In this document: positions 10,220 through 19,716 of the stretch, piece after piece
How the letters are laid out: each line of letters opens with the position of its first letter
How positions within the stretch are numbered: position 1 is the stretch's first letter
NCBI GenBank assembly: GCA_947178175.1
Contig: CAMWXI010000003.1
Coordinates: forward strand, 1 to 46,364
DNA length: 46,364 bases
Direction: 5' to 3'
Source of the DNA: an uncultured Porphyromonadaceae bacterium
GTDB lineage: Bacteria > Bacteroidota > Bacteroidia > Bacteroidales > Muribaculaceae
Position numbers and translations under genes: made by a program
The notes under the pieces: model-generated
Database searches by the model: none
The model's input: the letters and a program-made list of their open reading frames with translations, nothing else
Told to the model about the DNA's origin: nothing

Positions 10220-11914
10220 ATGAAGAAATCAATAGTATACGTATCGGCAGGAGTGCTCCTTATAGGACTTACCGGCTGTTCAAAAAAATTAGGACAGTTT
10301 TCTGCTGACTTCTTCTCTACAAACCCCACTCCTCTGGAGACAGTAGGGGAGAGCGTTCCGGGAACTATCCACGGAAATATCCCGGCTAAATTCATGATCA
10401 AGAACGCAAAGGTGACCGCCACTCCCGAACTCCGCTGGAACGACCAGGGTAAAGAGGGTGTAGTCGCCGCTCAACCTATAGAATTTCAAGGTGAAAATGT
10501 ACGTGCCAATGGCCAGGTTATCAGCTATAACTATGGTGGACAAATCTCTATTCCCTTCAATGTGGCATATACTCCCGAACTTGCAAACTCTGACCTCTAC
10601 CTCAATTTCCAGGTTGACCAAAACGGCAAGTTCTATAACCTCCCGGCAGTAAAAGTAGGACGCGGCGTCATAGCTACCTCTACTCTTGCCTCCGCATCCA
10701 CAGTACGTCCGGCTGTGGCTCCCGACAACTTCCAGAAGGTTATTACCGAAACATATAGCGCCGACATCCACTTCCTTATCAATCAGGCTAATGTTCGCGC
10801 TTCAGAGACCTCCAAGGCCGACTATATCGACTTGAATAAGAAACTTGTAGAAGCTAACGCCGCTCCCAATATGGAGATTGCCGGTGTCACCGTCAACTCT
10901 TTCGCCTCTCCGGAAGGTTCTTTACAATTCAACACCCAGCTGGCTGAACGCCGCGAAAAAAACACAAGCTCCGCTGTTGAAAATCAACTCAAAAAAGACA
11001 AAATCACTGAATTCGGTGAGCTGACATCTTCTTTCACTCCCGAAGATTGGGAGGGTTTCCAGAAACTCGTGGAGAAAAGTAATATCCAGGATAAAGAGCT
11101 GATTCTTTCAGTACTCTCAATGTATAAAGACCCGGAACAGCGCGAAAAAGAGATTCGCAATCTCTCAAGCGTCTTCAACGAACTCGCTGACCAGATTCTA
11201 CCTCAGCTCCGCTATTCCCGTGTGTTGGCCTCAATCAATGTTATCGGCAAGTCTGACCAGGAACTCATCAATCTCTTCAACACTGACCCCCAAAAGCTTA
11301 CAGAAGATGAGATTCTCTATGTGGCAACTCTCACCGATGACAACACCCGCAAGATGGAAATCTACCGCAAAGCTGCCGACATTTATCCCGCTTCTTACCG
11401 CGCTGTAAACAACCTCGGTCTGACTCAATATGTCGCAGGCGACTACAAATCCGCAAAGTCAAATTTCCAACGTGCGGCACAGATGAACCCTTCTGCCAAG
11501 GAGGTAGCTATGAATGAAGGTCTGATATCGCTCCTCAATAAGGATTACAACAAAGCCAACGAACAGTTTGGCGCCGCTGCCGGAGTGCCTGAGAACCGCG
11601 ATGCTCTCGGCGTGTATTATCTCGCTACCGGTGAACTTACCAAAGCAAACACTGCTTTCGCCGACTCCAAGACAAATAATGCCGCGTTGGCTCAGATTCT
11701 CGCAAAGGATTACTCAGCTGCCAAGAACACCCTGTCATCTATTGCAACCCCAGATGCTGTAACATATTATCTTACTGCTATTCTTGGAGCACGCACCAAT
11801 AATGAGAACATGGTGATGAGTAATCTTCGTCAGGCTGTCAAACTTGACAACAATCTCCTGCATCGCGCTAAGAAAGACCTTGAGTTTGCCAACTTCAACC
11901 TCTCTTATCTCTAA
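10220..11914 (+). CDS. TPR-containing lipoprotein with OmpA-like segment
   Basis: Start revised from 10022 to ATG 10220: MKKSIVYVSAGVLLIGLTGCSKK (lipobox LTGC). OmpA-like VNSFASPEGSLQFNTQLAERR, then TPR-like repeats (YRAVNNLGLTQYVAGDYKSAKSNFQRAAQMNPSAKE). Confidence 0.85.
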   Translation: MKKSIVYVSAGVLLIGLTGCSKKLGQFSADFFSTNPTPLETVGESVPGTIHGNIPAKFMIKNAKVTATPELRWNDQGKEGVVAAQPIEFQGENVRANGQVISYNYGGQISIPFNVAYTPELANSDLYLNFQVDQNGKFYNLPAVKVGRGVIATSTLASASTVRPAVAPDNFQKVITETYSADIHFLINQANVRASETSKADYIDLNKKLVEANAAPNMEIAGVTVNSFASPEGSLQFNTQLAERREKNTSSAVENQLKKDKITEFGELTSSFTPEDWEGFQKLVEKSNIQDKELILSVLSMYKDPEQREKEIRNLSSVFNELADQILPQLRYSRVLASINVIGKSDQELINLFNTDPQKLTEDEILYVATLTDDNTRKMEIYRKAADIYPASYRAVNNLGLTQYVAGDYKSAKSNFQRAAQMNPSAKEVAMNEGLISLLNKDYNKANEQFGAAAGVPENRDALGVYYLATGELTKANTAFADSKTNNAALAQILAKDYSAAKNTLSSIATPDAVTYYLTAILGARTNNENMVMSNLRQAVKLDNNLLHRAKKDLEFANFNLSYL

Positions 11915-11959
11915 TCATCTGATAAGTTTCAAATAAGGTCCCGGCAACCTGTTAAAATA

Positions 11960-11999
11960 AAAAACGTTAAGGCATTGGAATTTGCCTTAACGTTTTTTT
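11960..11999. terminator. Bidirectional rho-independent terminator
   Basis: AAAACGTTAAGGCA-ttggaatt-TGCCTTAACGTTTTTTT between convergent genes. Confidence 0.9.
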
Positions 12000-12004
12000 A
12001 TTCA

Positions 12005-12460
12005 TTAATCACCGAGAAGGAGGAAGAATGTGTCGCGAAGCTGATAGGGGAGTTCTATTCCACGCAACTGCAGACTCCGCACCCATGCCGGCAACTCCTC
12101 CTCTCTCATTGTCTCCATTATCTCCCTGAATTCATCCGATTCCTCATCTGTGTATGCCTCTCCCGGTCGTCCTGCAAATCGGTCAAGCTCCTCATCATCA
12201 AAATATTCTATCTTGTCACCGGGCATCGGTGATAACGACTTCTCACACACTAAATGACGTCCGCAACATATCTCACCATGAACCTCCGACTCCGTTTCTC
12301 CGGAAGATGGCGAGTCGGATTCCTCATCATTCCATCTCCTTTCAGCATGATTTTCAGATTGCGATGCATCCGGATGACTGCGCTGCCACTTCCTGTCATA
12401 GACATACAGCAGAAATCCAACAAATATTGTTACGAGTAATATAATAATAACACCTGTCAT
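12005..12460 (-). CDS. Hypothetical single-pass membrane protein with acidic cytoplasmic region
   Basis: 151 aa; N-terminal TM MTGVIIILLVTIFVGFLLYVY then a highly acidic tail; start overlaps the aroA stop (ATGA). Confidence 0.7.
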   Translation of the reverse strand: MTGVIIILLVTIFVGFLLYVYDRKWQRSHPDASQSENHAERRWNDEESDSPSSGETESEVHGEICCGRHLVCEKSLSPMPGDKIEYFDDEELDRFAGRPGEAYTDEESDEFREIMETMREEELPAWVRSLQLRGIELPYQLRDTFFLLLGD

Positions 12461-13890
12461 TTCTCATTTCCTTTAAGACTACTGAATTTCCTTATCTCCT
12501 CATAGAATGTAGGATATGACTTTCCGACAACCTCCTTCCGGTCTATCCTGAGTCCAGGACAAAGTATCATAGCCGGAGCCAACGACATGGCAATACGATG
12601 GTCGCCATGACTGCTCAGGATTATCTCTTCTTCAAAGATTCTGTCACCTCGAGATGAGGATAGAACACATCCCGTCTCTTTTCCCTCCTCATCAAGGCCC
12701 TCTCCGGTCAGCTCACCATAGATTTTTCCATCTGCACATTCTATAATCTTCTCTTTCAGGTATAATCCTAATTTCGCAAATTCTTCCCTAAGTGCCGCTC
12801 CTCTATCAGACTCCTTATGTCGCAGCGTCTCCGTGCCGCACAACCTGAATCTCCTTCCAGTCATCAACAAAGCACCGACAAGTGCGGGCACAATATCCGG
12901 CATATCCGACATATCAGCATCAAACAGTTCACTTCCTGATTTCTCAATTGCGGGCTCATACCAAATTTCTGCACCCTCAGCCGTAAATTCTGTCTCCACA
13001 CCCAATTTACGAAACAACCTGCAACATCCACTGTCTCCCTGCAGGGATTTCTCAGGAGGGAGTAATCCGGGAAGCAGGATGTGTCCCTTCGGCTTAACCA
13101 CCGCCACACATTCATAAATGGCCGCTGCCGCGCTCCAGTCACTCTCTCTGAGTCTTATGCAATTCCCTGTTAATCCGGCTTTCCCGGCCGGTTTTACCTC
13201 TATTCCGTCGGCTTGCTCAACAACCTTGAATCCATAACGACGCATCACGTCCTTAGTCATAGCTATATAGGGAGCGGAAACAGGTCTCTTTCCTTCCCCA
13301 TAACGGAAATATCCACCTCGTTCCCATAATGGTGCACTCATCATAAGTGCTGAAAGAAACTGACTGCTGATTCCAACGTTCACCTCAACCTCTCCACCAT
13401 TAAGTTCCCTACCCCGAATTTCCAATATATCCTTAACTTCTGAATCCGGCTCCCCCTTTCCATACCGTAATTCGCTATCTATTGCCACATCCCCTCCCAA
13501 TTGATTAATCACACTTGTCAATGGATAAAGCGGACGATACGGGAGGCGTCCGCTGCCGGAAAGAAGAATGGCAGACCCTGTATTTAGCGAGGAGGCAAGT
13601 GCCGTAAAAAATCTGCAGGGTGCTCCGCCCTCTCCAATGTTAATCCTCAAGGGATTTGCTCCGCAAGAAGGTACATAATCTCTATTATACAGGCTTGTGA
13701 GGGTGTTTAAGGCAGACGCATAATATCCGATGTCATCATTTTCGTCCTCATCAAAGCGGATATTCAATCGCCGGGGTTCCGGAAGTAGCGAGGCGGGGAC
13801 AATTCTACTCCTGACCACACCTCTGACAAACTCCATTGTCATACAACGAAGCAACAGACTCTTGGACACCGGGAGATTAATAATTGTCAT
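12457..13890 (-). CDS. aroA: 3-phosphoshikimate 1-carboxyvinyltransferase
   Basis: 477 aa; PVSKSLLLRCM, GEGGAPCRFFTAL, GISSQFLSALMMSAPL, ETLRHKESDRGAAL, SHGDHRIAMSLAPAM motifs. Confidence 0.93.
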   Translation of the reverse strand: MTIINLPVSKSLLLRCMTMEFVRGVVRSRIVPASLLPEPRRLNIRFDEDENDDIGYYASALNTLTSLYNRDYVPSCGANPLRINIGEGGAPCRFFTALASSLNTGSAILLSGSGRLPYRPLYPLTSVINQLGGDVAIDSELRYGKGEPDSEVKDILEIRGRELNGGEVEVNVGISSQFLSALMMSAPLWERGGYFRYGEGKRPVSAPYIAMTKDVMRRYGFKVVEQADGIEVKPAGKAGLTGNCIRLRESDWSAAAAIYECVAVVKPKGHILLPGLLPPEKSLQGDSGCCRLFRKLGVETEFTAEGAEIWYEPAIEKSGSELFDADMSDMPDIVPALVGALLMTGRRFRLCGTETLRHKESDRGAALREEFAKLGLYLKEKIIECADGKIYGELTGEGLDEEGKETGCVLSSSRGDRIFEEEIILSSHGDHRIAMSLAPAMILCPGLRIDRKEVVGKSYPTFYEEIRKFSSLKGNEK

Positions 13891-13911
13891 AATGGGGAGT
13901 CAAGAGAATGA

Positions 13912-14943
13912 TTAATCAAACAGAGAATCCATCTCCGGCAAACGATTACGTCCGAGATGTTTCCATGCGAGGTCTGTCACCTCACGCCCTCTGGGAGTAC
14001 GCTTAATAAATCCCTCTTTAATAAGATATGGTTCATAGACTTCTTCGATGGTTCCCGCATCCTCTCCCAATGCAGTAGCGATTGTGGAGATTCCCACCGG
14101 TCCCCCTTTAAATTTGTCAATAATCGTGAGGAGGATTTTATTGTCAATCTCGTCGAGTCCGTATTTGTCGATTGAGAGAGCTTCAAGCGCATGGCGGGCT
14201 ATTTTCAGGTCAATAAATCCGTTACCTTTCACCATCGCAAAATCGCGCACACGACGCAGCAGCGCATTGGCAATTCGCGGTGTGCCGCGACTACGCAACG
14301 CAATCTCCAGAGTAGCCTCATCCGCTATCCCTGTCCGGAGCAGGGATGCCGAACGACGCACTATCCTGCACAACACCTCATGGTCATAATATTCAAGATG
14401 ACAATTAATGCCGAAGCGCGCACGAAGAGGGGCCGTAAGAAGTCCGCTGCGGGTGGTGGCTCCTATAAGTGTGAAAGGGGGGAGAGTCAGCTGAACACTT
14501 TTGGCTCCCGGGCCCTTATCCAGCAGGATATCAATCCTGTAATCCTCCATAGCGGAATAAAGATATTCCTCCACTACAGGGTGCAGACGATGAATCTCAT
14601 CTATGAAAAGGACATCATGCTCTTCAAGCGACATCAATATGCCGGCAAGGTCTCCCGGCTTATCAAGCACAGGTCCGGAGGTCACCTTAAACCCTACCCC
14701 CAATTCGTTGGCCACGATATTTGACAAGGTTGTCTTACCGAGTCCGGGGGGACCGTAAAGGAGTGTGTGGTCAAGAGCTTCTCCGCGAAGCGCGGCGGCC
14801 TTCACGAAAATGCTGAGATTCTCTATTATTTTTTCTTGTCCGTTGAAATCACTGAATGATAAGGGACGCAACGCTTTTTCCATATCCTTGTCGGAAGGAG
14901 AGGGAGCGTAGGAATCCCGAATATCAAAGTCGTCTGCTTCCAT
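13912..14943 (-). CDS. ruvB: Holliday junction branch migration DNA helicase RuvB
   Basis: [50 protein letters not shown]; start revised from 15000 to internal Met ([10 protein letters not shown]) at 14943. Confidence 0.96.
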   Translation of the reverse strand: MEADDFDIRDSYAPSPSDKDMEKALRPLSFSDFNGQEKIIENLSIFVKAAALRGEALDHTLLYGPPGLGKTTLSNIVANELGVGFKVTSGPVLDKPGDLAGILMSLEEHDVLFIDEIHRLHPVVEEYLYSAMEDYRIDILLDKGPGAKSVQLTLPPFTLIGATTRSGLLTAPLRARFGINCHLEYYDHEVLCRIVRRSASLLRTGIADEATLEIALRSRGTPRIANALLRRVRDFAMVKGNGFIDLKIARHALEALSIDKYGLDEIDNKILLTIIDKFKGGPVGISTIATALGEDAGTIEEVYEPYLIKEGFIKRTPRGREVTDLAWKHLGRNRLPEMDSLFD

Positions 14944-14977
14944 CTTAAAAGAGTTGTAAAAGATAATGTAAAGATAC

Positions 14978-15012
14978 AAAAAAAGTCGGTCTATTCTCAC
15001 GAACGAACCGAC
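14978..15012 (-). terminator. Candidate terminator of tRNA-Val
   Basis: On the minus strand: GTCGGT-N16-ACCGAC followed by TTTTTTTG, directly 3' of tRNA-Val. Confidence 0.65.
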
Positions 15013-15036
15013 AAAATTGTTGAGTTTCTTTAGAAG

Positions 15037-15111
15037 TGGGCGTTTACGGATTCGAACCGCAGACCCTCTGCTTGTAAGGCAGATGCTCTAAACCAGCTGA
15101 GCTAAACGCCC
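15037..15111 (-). tRNA. tRNA-Val (TAC)
   Basis: Minus strand GGGCGTT...TCTGC-CTTACAA-GCAGA...GGTTCGAATCC...AACGCCCA cloverleaf; anticodon TAC; CCA not encoded. Confidence 0.95.
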
Positions 15112-15122
15112 GATTGCGAGTG

Positions 15123-15154
15123 CAAAGTTATATACTTTTTCTTTCTCCTCCAAA
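15123..15154 (-). promoter_or_regulatory. tRNA-Val promoter (TTTG-N20-TAACTTTG)
   Basis: Minus strand TTTG (15151-15154), 20-nt spacer, TAACTTTG (15123-15130). Confidence 0.85.
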
Positions 15155-15287
15155 TTTTTTAGCTAATTTTGTATAAATTTTTTCTACGACAATTGACTCC
15201 CCCTCCTCCAGTATTTAGTCAATCATCTGTCAACCACCTGGTTATAATCCATGAGGAGACAATATAATTTCCCCGAACTTTCCCATT

Positions 15288-16565
15288 ATGGTTAAAGATA
15301 TTCTCATTAAAGAGTTTGATTATCCCCTCCCTGACGAGGCTATCGCACGGTTTCCGCTGCAAAAAAGAGATGAATGTAAACTCATTGTCAGCGACCCTGA
15401 CCGGATCATTTCCCATCACTCTTTTCTTGAGCTTCCGGATTTGCTCCCAAAGGATGCCCTGATGATATACAACGAGACAAAGGTCATCAATGCACGTATG
15501 GATTTTCAGAAATCCACAGGTTCGCATATTGAAATATTCCTCCTTGAGCCAACCGCTCCCTCCGATTATGCCGTCTCCTTCGCTTCCCGCTCATCCTGCC
15601 GATGGAGCTGCCTGGTGGGCAACCTTAAGAGATGGAAACACGGAAATCTTACAAAGGACATCATCATAACTGATAAACAGAGCAAAGAAGAGAAAAAAGT
15701 CACTTTATCCGTCTCATTGCTCTCCCCCCTTCCGGGAAATGCCAGGGAAATCGAATTTTCATGGAATAATCCGGACGTAACATTCGCGGATATTGTGGAA
15801 GTGGCCGGCAATATCCCCATTCCTCCCTATCTTAATCGTGAGTCAATGGAGTCGGATACTCATGATTATCAGACAGTCTTCTCACGCGTCAGTGGTTCTG
15901 TAGCCGCTCCGACAGCTGGACTGCATTTCACCGATAATCTTCTTGACAAGCTCGTCGGACGAGGTGTCAGGCGTCTACCCGTAGTGCTCCACGTCGGGGC
16001 CGGTACTTTCCAGCCTGTGAAATCGGAGAGCATTGGAGAACATCCCATGCACACCGAGACCTTCACTATCTCCCGCCAACTCGTTGAGGAGTTAATCGAG
16101 GCCCTTGACTCTCAGCATCAGATAGTGGCCGTAGGCACAACCTCAGTACGCACTCTTGAATCTCTCCCGATATTAGGTGCCAGAATCATGAACGGAGATG
16201 TGGAAAACCTGCATATAGGGCAATGGGACGCATATTCAGCAGAATTTGAATCTTCGGATACTGTTTCTGCATTGAAATCGCTCCTCGGATATATGGACGG
16301 CAACGGACTGGAATCGCTGACCGCCTCCACCGCTATTATGATTGCTCCAGGATTCCGTTGGAGGATTGTAAAGAGAATGGTGACAAACTTCCACCAACCG
16401 CAATCCACTCTGCTCCTGCTTGTATCCTCATTTTTAGAGCCGGCACAGAACGGGCACACCCTTCCGACTCATTGGCGTAGGATATATGAAGAAGCGCTTG
16501 CTAAAAAATATCGATTCCTATCATACGGCGACGCATGCCTTCTCTCCCCTGTAAAAAATCTCTAA
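15288..16565 (+). CDS. queA: S-adenosylmethionine:tRNA ribosyltransferase-isomerase
   Basis: 425 aa; FDYPLPDEAIARFPLQKRDECKL, SVAAPTAGLHFT, LHVGAGTFQPV, TTSVRTLESL, NFHQPQSTLLLLVSSF motifs. Confidence 0.95.
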   Translation: MVKDILIKEFDYPLPDEAIARFPLQKRDECKLIVSDPDRIISHHSFLELPDLLPKDALMIYNETKVINARMDFQKSTGSHIEIFLLEPTAPSDYAVSFASRSSCRWSCLVGNLKRWKHGNLTKDIIITDKQSKEEKKVTLSVSLLSPLPGNAREIEFSWNNPDVTFADIVEVAGNIPIPPYLNRESMESDTHDYQTVFSRVSGSVAAPTAGLHFTDNLLDKLVGRGVRRLPVVLHVGAGTFQPVKSESIGEHPMHTETFTISRQLVEELIEALDSQHQIVAVGTTSVRTLESLPILGARIMNGDVENLHIGQWDAYSAEFESSDTVSALKSLLGYMDGNGLESLTASTAIMIAPGFRWRIVKRMVTNFHQPQSTLLLLVSSFLEPAQNGHTLPTHWRRIYEEALAKKYRFLSYGDACLLSPVKNL

Positions 16566-16592
16566 TCTCTGACTTGATATCTGAATACAACG

Positions 16593-18089
16593 ATGGCCGG
16601 AATTAAATCACTCGCCAAAGACACGGCGATATACGGACTCAGCTCCATTCTCGGAAGATTCCTCAACTGGTGTCTTGTGCCTTTATATGTCTATCTCTTC
16701 GCTGCCAATGAATACGGAATCGTGAGTTATCTCTACAGCTTCACCGCGGTGGCACTTGTCATCCTCAACTATGGCATGGAGACCGGATTTTTCCGTTATG
16801 CCAACAAGGACAAAGACCCGGAAAAAGTCTATACAACCTCGCTGATATCCGTCGGCAGCACCTCTCTGATTTTCATAATACTCCTGACCCTATTTCTGCA
16901 TCCTCTCTCTGACGCGATGCTGCTCCCCCGCCACAGCATTTATGTATGGTTGCTTGGTGTGACCGTAGCTATCGACGCGTTCTCCAACCTCCCCTTCGCC
17001 TATCTCAGATATAAAAACAAGGCTTTACACTTTGCCGGCATCAAGCTCTTTAATGTCTTTTTCAACATTGCGCTCAACCTTTTCTTCCTTTTGGGATGTC
17101 CGGCAATAGAGAAGAGTTTCCCGGGCCTTATCAGCTGGTTTTATCAGCCGGCCGGAGGTGCCGCATTCGGTATCGGCTGGATATTCGTTGCCAACATCCT
17201 CTCTACTGTAGCAGTAGGTCTGCTTCTTCTGCCGCAAATTGCAGGTCGCCGCTGGCGTTTTGACGCAACGCTGCTCCGCTCAATGCTGTCCTATAGCTGG
17301 CCACTGCTGATTTTGGGAGTGGCGGGAATACTGAGTCAGAATATGGGTCAGTTGATGATTCCTTATATCTTTAAAGGAGAGGAGGAAGCGGCAAGGAGCA
17401 TGGTGGGAATTTATGGTGCAAACATCAAAATTGCCATTGTCATGGTGATGTTCACCCAGGCCTTCCGCTATGCCTACGAACCTTTCATCTTCGCGCAGGC
17501 CAAGGCCTCGGGAGAAGACAAGAAACAGGCATATTGCGATGCCATGAAATATTTCTGGATTTTCGGACTCTGGATTTTCCTGGGTGTGATGTTCTTCCTG
17601 CCGGTGCTGAAACATTTTGTCGCTCCGTCATATTGGGCCGGACTGAAGGTTGTCCCGGTGATGATGGCCGCCGAACTCTGCTTTGGTGTCTTCTTCAATC
17701 TAAGCCTATGGTATAAACTCACCGACCGCACACGCTGGGGGATGTATTTCTCTATTATCTGCTTCCTCCTGATGTTCGGGCTCAACCTGTGGCTGGTGCC
17801 CGCAATCGGCATCCCCAATGGCTACATGGGGTCAGCCTGGGCCGCACTTATCAGCTATTTCCTGGTGATGCTGCTTTCCTATTTTGTAGGCCGTCACTAT
17901 TATCCCCTCCCTTATCCTATCGGAAAAATGGGACGATATCTGATTTATGCCGCAATCGTTTACGGAGTGGGTATGTATGCCGATTTTCCCAATATGATGT
18001 GGCTGTCTTATCTGTTCCGTTCCGCTATGCTTATCCTCTACGCTGTGACAGTGGTAAAAAATGAAAATCTCAAATTACCCGGAAGATGA
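16593..18089 (+). CDS. Polysaccharide/lipopolysaccharide flippase (MATE/Wzx-like)
   Basis: 498 aa, multiple TMs; KDTAIYGLSSILGRFLNWCLVPLYVYLFAANEYGIVSYLYSFTAVALVILNYGMETGFFRYANK typical of the oligosaccharide flippase family. Confidence 0.9.
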   Translation: MAGIKSLAKDTAIYGLSSILGRFLNWCLVPLYVYLFAANEYGIVSYLYSFTAVALVILNYGMETGFFRYANKDKDPEKVYTTSLISVGSTSLIFIILLTLFLHPLSDAMLLPRHSIYVWLLGVTVAIDAFSNLPFAYLRYKNKALHFAGIKLFNVFFNIALNLFFLLGCPAIEKSFPGLISWFYQPAGGAAFGIGWIFVANILSTVAVGLLLLPQIAGRRWRFDATLLRSMLSYSWPLLILGVAGILSQNMGQLMIPYIFKGEEEAARSMVGIYGANIKIAIVMVMFTQAFRYAYEPFIFAQAKASGEDKKQAYCDAMKYFWIFGLWIFLGVMFFLPVLKHFVAPSYWAGLKVVPVMMAAELCFGVFFNLSLWYKLTDRTRWGMYFSIICFLLMFGLNLWLVPAIGIPNGYMGSAWAALISYFLVMLLSYFVGRHYYPLPYPIGKMGRYLIYAAIVYGVGMYADFPNMMWLSYLFRSAMLILYAVTVVKNENLKLPGR

Positions 18090-18092
18090 TTT

Positions 18093-19067
18093 TTAGGAAT
18101 CCTCATCCCTAAAATATTTTTCAAGGACAAGATATGAGATAATATTTTCACGTCGGGTGTCATTAAACTGTTTTGCCCATTCTTTTGATTCGCGTGCTAT
18201 CAGCTCCGCTTCATGAGAATGGTCGGTATAGTATCTTATCTTCTCCTCCACATCGCTGAAATCATCTGCAATCTGAATATAATGCACCCCGGGAATCAGC
18301 CGGCTATGCATCAGCCAGCCCTCCACGGTAGGACGCGTCATCACAGGCACACAATTGCTCGCCATGACCCACTGCAACGCTGATGCAACGTCATTCCCTT
18401 CCAGCACAAGTATAAACTGATAGTCAAAATGGTCAGCTATGCTGAGAGGTCGGCTATGGCCGGGAATGTCATACGGGGGAGTGGTATCCGCTATATCCAT
18501 CAGTGGAGAATCCTTCCACATCTCGAAGAAACGTATTCGGTGGGGCTTATCCTTCATCACTCCGCGAAACAGCAGCAATGGCTTCTTGTCAGAAAATTCC
18601 ACGGGGTCTTGCGGACGGAGGAAATGACGACGGGAATCAAGGTTGAGCAACACCCCATTGTCACATTTGAAGTCTAAGCGGCGGGAGCGCATTATAGTCG
18701 GCACTCCCGGATTGGCAAACGTGTCGCCTCCGAAGAAATTAAGGAGCAAAGAGGATTGGAAACCTCGCAGATATCTCCGGACATCATAGATATAACTGCT
18801 CGGACAGGTGATTTTTCCCACCTTTATATCGGAAGCCTTCACGGAAAAATAGCAGCTTCTGAAGTGACGTCTGCAATAGAAATCCACCCTGCTGCGGATA
18901 TAATCCGCATCCGGACGCTTTTCCCAATTTCTAAGGGTCAGCCATCTCTGCAGACGCCTCAAAGGCCTGGGAATCAGCTCCCGTCCTATGGCTGCAATAT
19001 AATAAAGGAAGGGGAGTGTGCGTCCACTTCTCCTTCCCTTTTTTTCGTTAGACTCAGAGACTCTCAT
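18093..19067 (-). CDS. Glycosyl transferase family 90 (CAP10/LpsA-like)
   Basis: 324 aa; KPLLLFRGVMKDKPHRIRFFEMW, DHFDYQFILVLEGNDVASALQWVMASNCVPVMTRPTVEGWLMHSRLIPGVHYIQI typical of GT90. Confidence 0.8.
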   Translation of the reverse strand: MRVSESNEKKGRRSGRTLPFLYYIAAIGRELIPRPLRRLQRWLTLRNWEKRPDADYIRSRVDFYCRRHFRSCYFSVKASDIKVGKITCPSSYIYDVRRYLRGFQSSLLLNFFGGDTFANPGVPTIMRSRRLDFKCDNGVLLNLDSRRHFLRPQDPVEFSDKKPLLLFRGVMKDKPHRIRFFEMWKDSPLMDIADTTPPYDIPGHSRPLSIADHFDYQFILVLEGNDVASALQWVMASNCVPVMTRPTVEGWLMHSRLIPGVHYIQIADDFSDVEEKIRYYTDHSHEAELIARESKEWAKQFNDTRRENIISYLVLEKYFRDEDS

Positions 19068-19071
19068 TCAA

Positions 19072-19602
19072 TCAGAGTTGGAGAAGATTGAGTTCATCCT
19101 CGAGTTCGTGACCTGAAAGGCGCCGGCGACGTGAAATCACTGAAGCCAGAGCCTTCACTGCAGGATGAAGACGCGGGTTGCGGAAAATACGATTGGCGCG
19201 CATCAACGAACGCGACAGAAGCGCATCGACCTCATCCTCTTCCAACGAACATGAATCCATACCCTCTTCTACCACAGCACGGCGCAGGGAATCCATCACT
19301 TCCGCAGGTATTTCCCGTCCTAAGCGCACCAGACTGCGCGCCATGACATTCCCCACGGCCATTGAAACGGTAAGATTGAAATTATTTATCAGATTCTCCC
19401 ATGCCACCCGTGGAGAGATGGATGGAGACCCGGAGAAATAATAATCATTTGAGAATGACACCATCGGGCCGTCGGAATCAAGCCATATCTCTGCTATTCG
19501 GTCTATGGCATCCAACGATGCTATCGTCACCGCCATTCCTGCAAGTCCGAATGCTCTGTCATCCTCGTTCTCGTAGTATATGCGTATGTTTTCCTGACTC
19601 AT
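19072..19602 (-). CDS. Conserved hypothetical protein
   Basis: 176-aa ORF 4 bp upstream of the GT90 gene; no recognised domain. Confidence 0.7.
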   Translation of the reverse strand: MSQENIRIYYENEDDRAFGLAGMAVTIASLDAIDRIAEIWLDSDGPMVSFSNDYYFSGSPSISPRVAWENLINNFNLTVSMAVGNVMARSLVRLGREIPAEVMDSLRRAVVEEGMDSCSLEEDEVDALLSRSLMRANRIFRNPRLHPAVKALASVISRRRRLSGHELEDELNLLQL

Positions 19603-19716
19603 ATTTTCTTTATTTTATTATGGAGATTTCTCCTCACCTCTCTTTCCGGAGGGAAGTGTGTCTATGTTCTTAACACTTTTCCCGTATAATCCGTTTAATT
19701 CATCCCGTCGGTATTA

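Noticed and set aside
14191-14724. 177-aa plus-strand ORF opposite ruvB
   Set aside because: Shadow ORF within a highly conserved gene.
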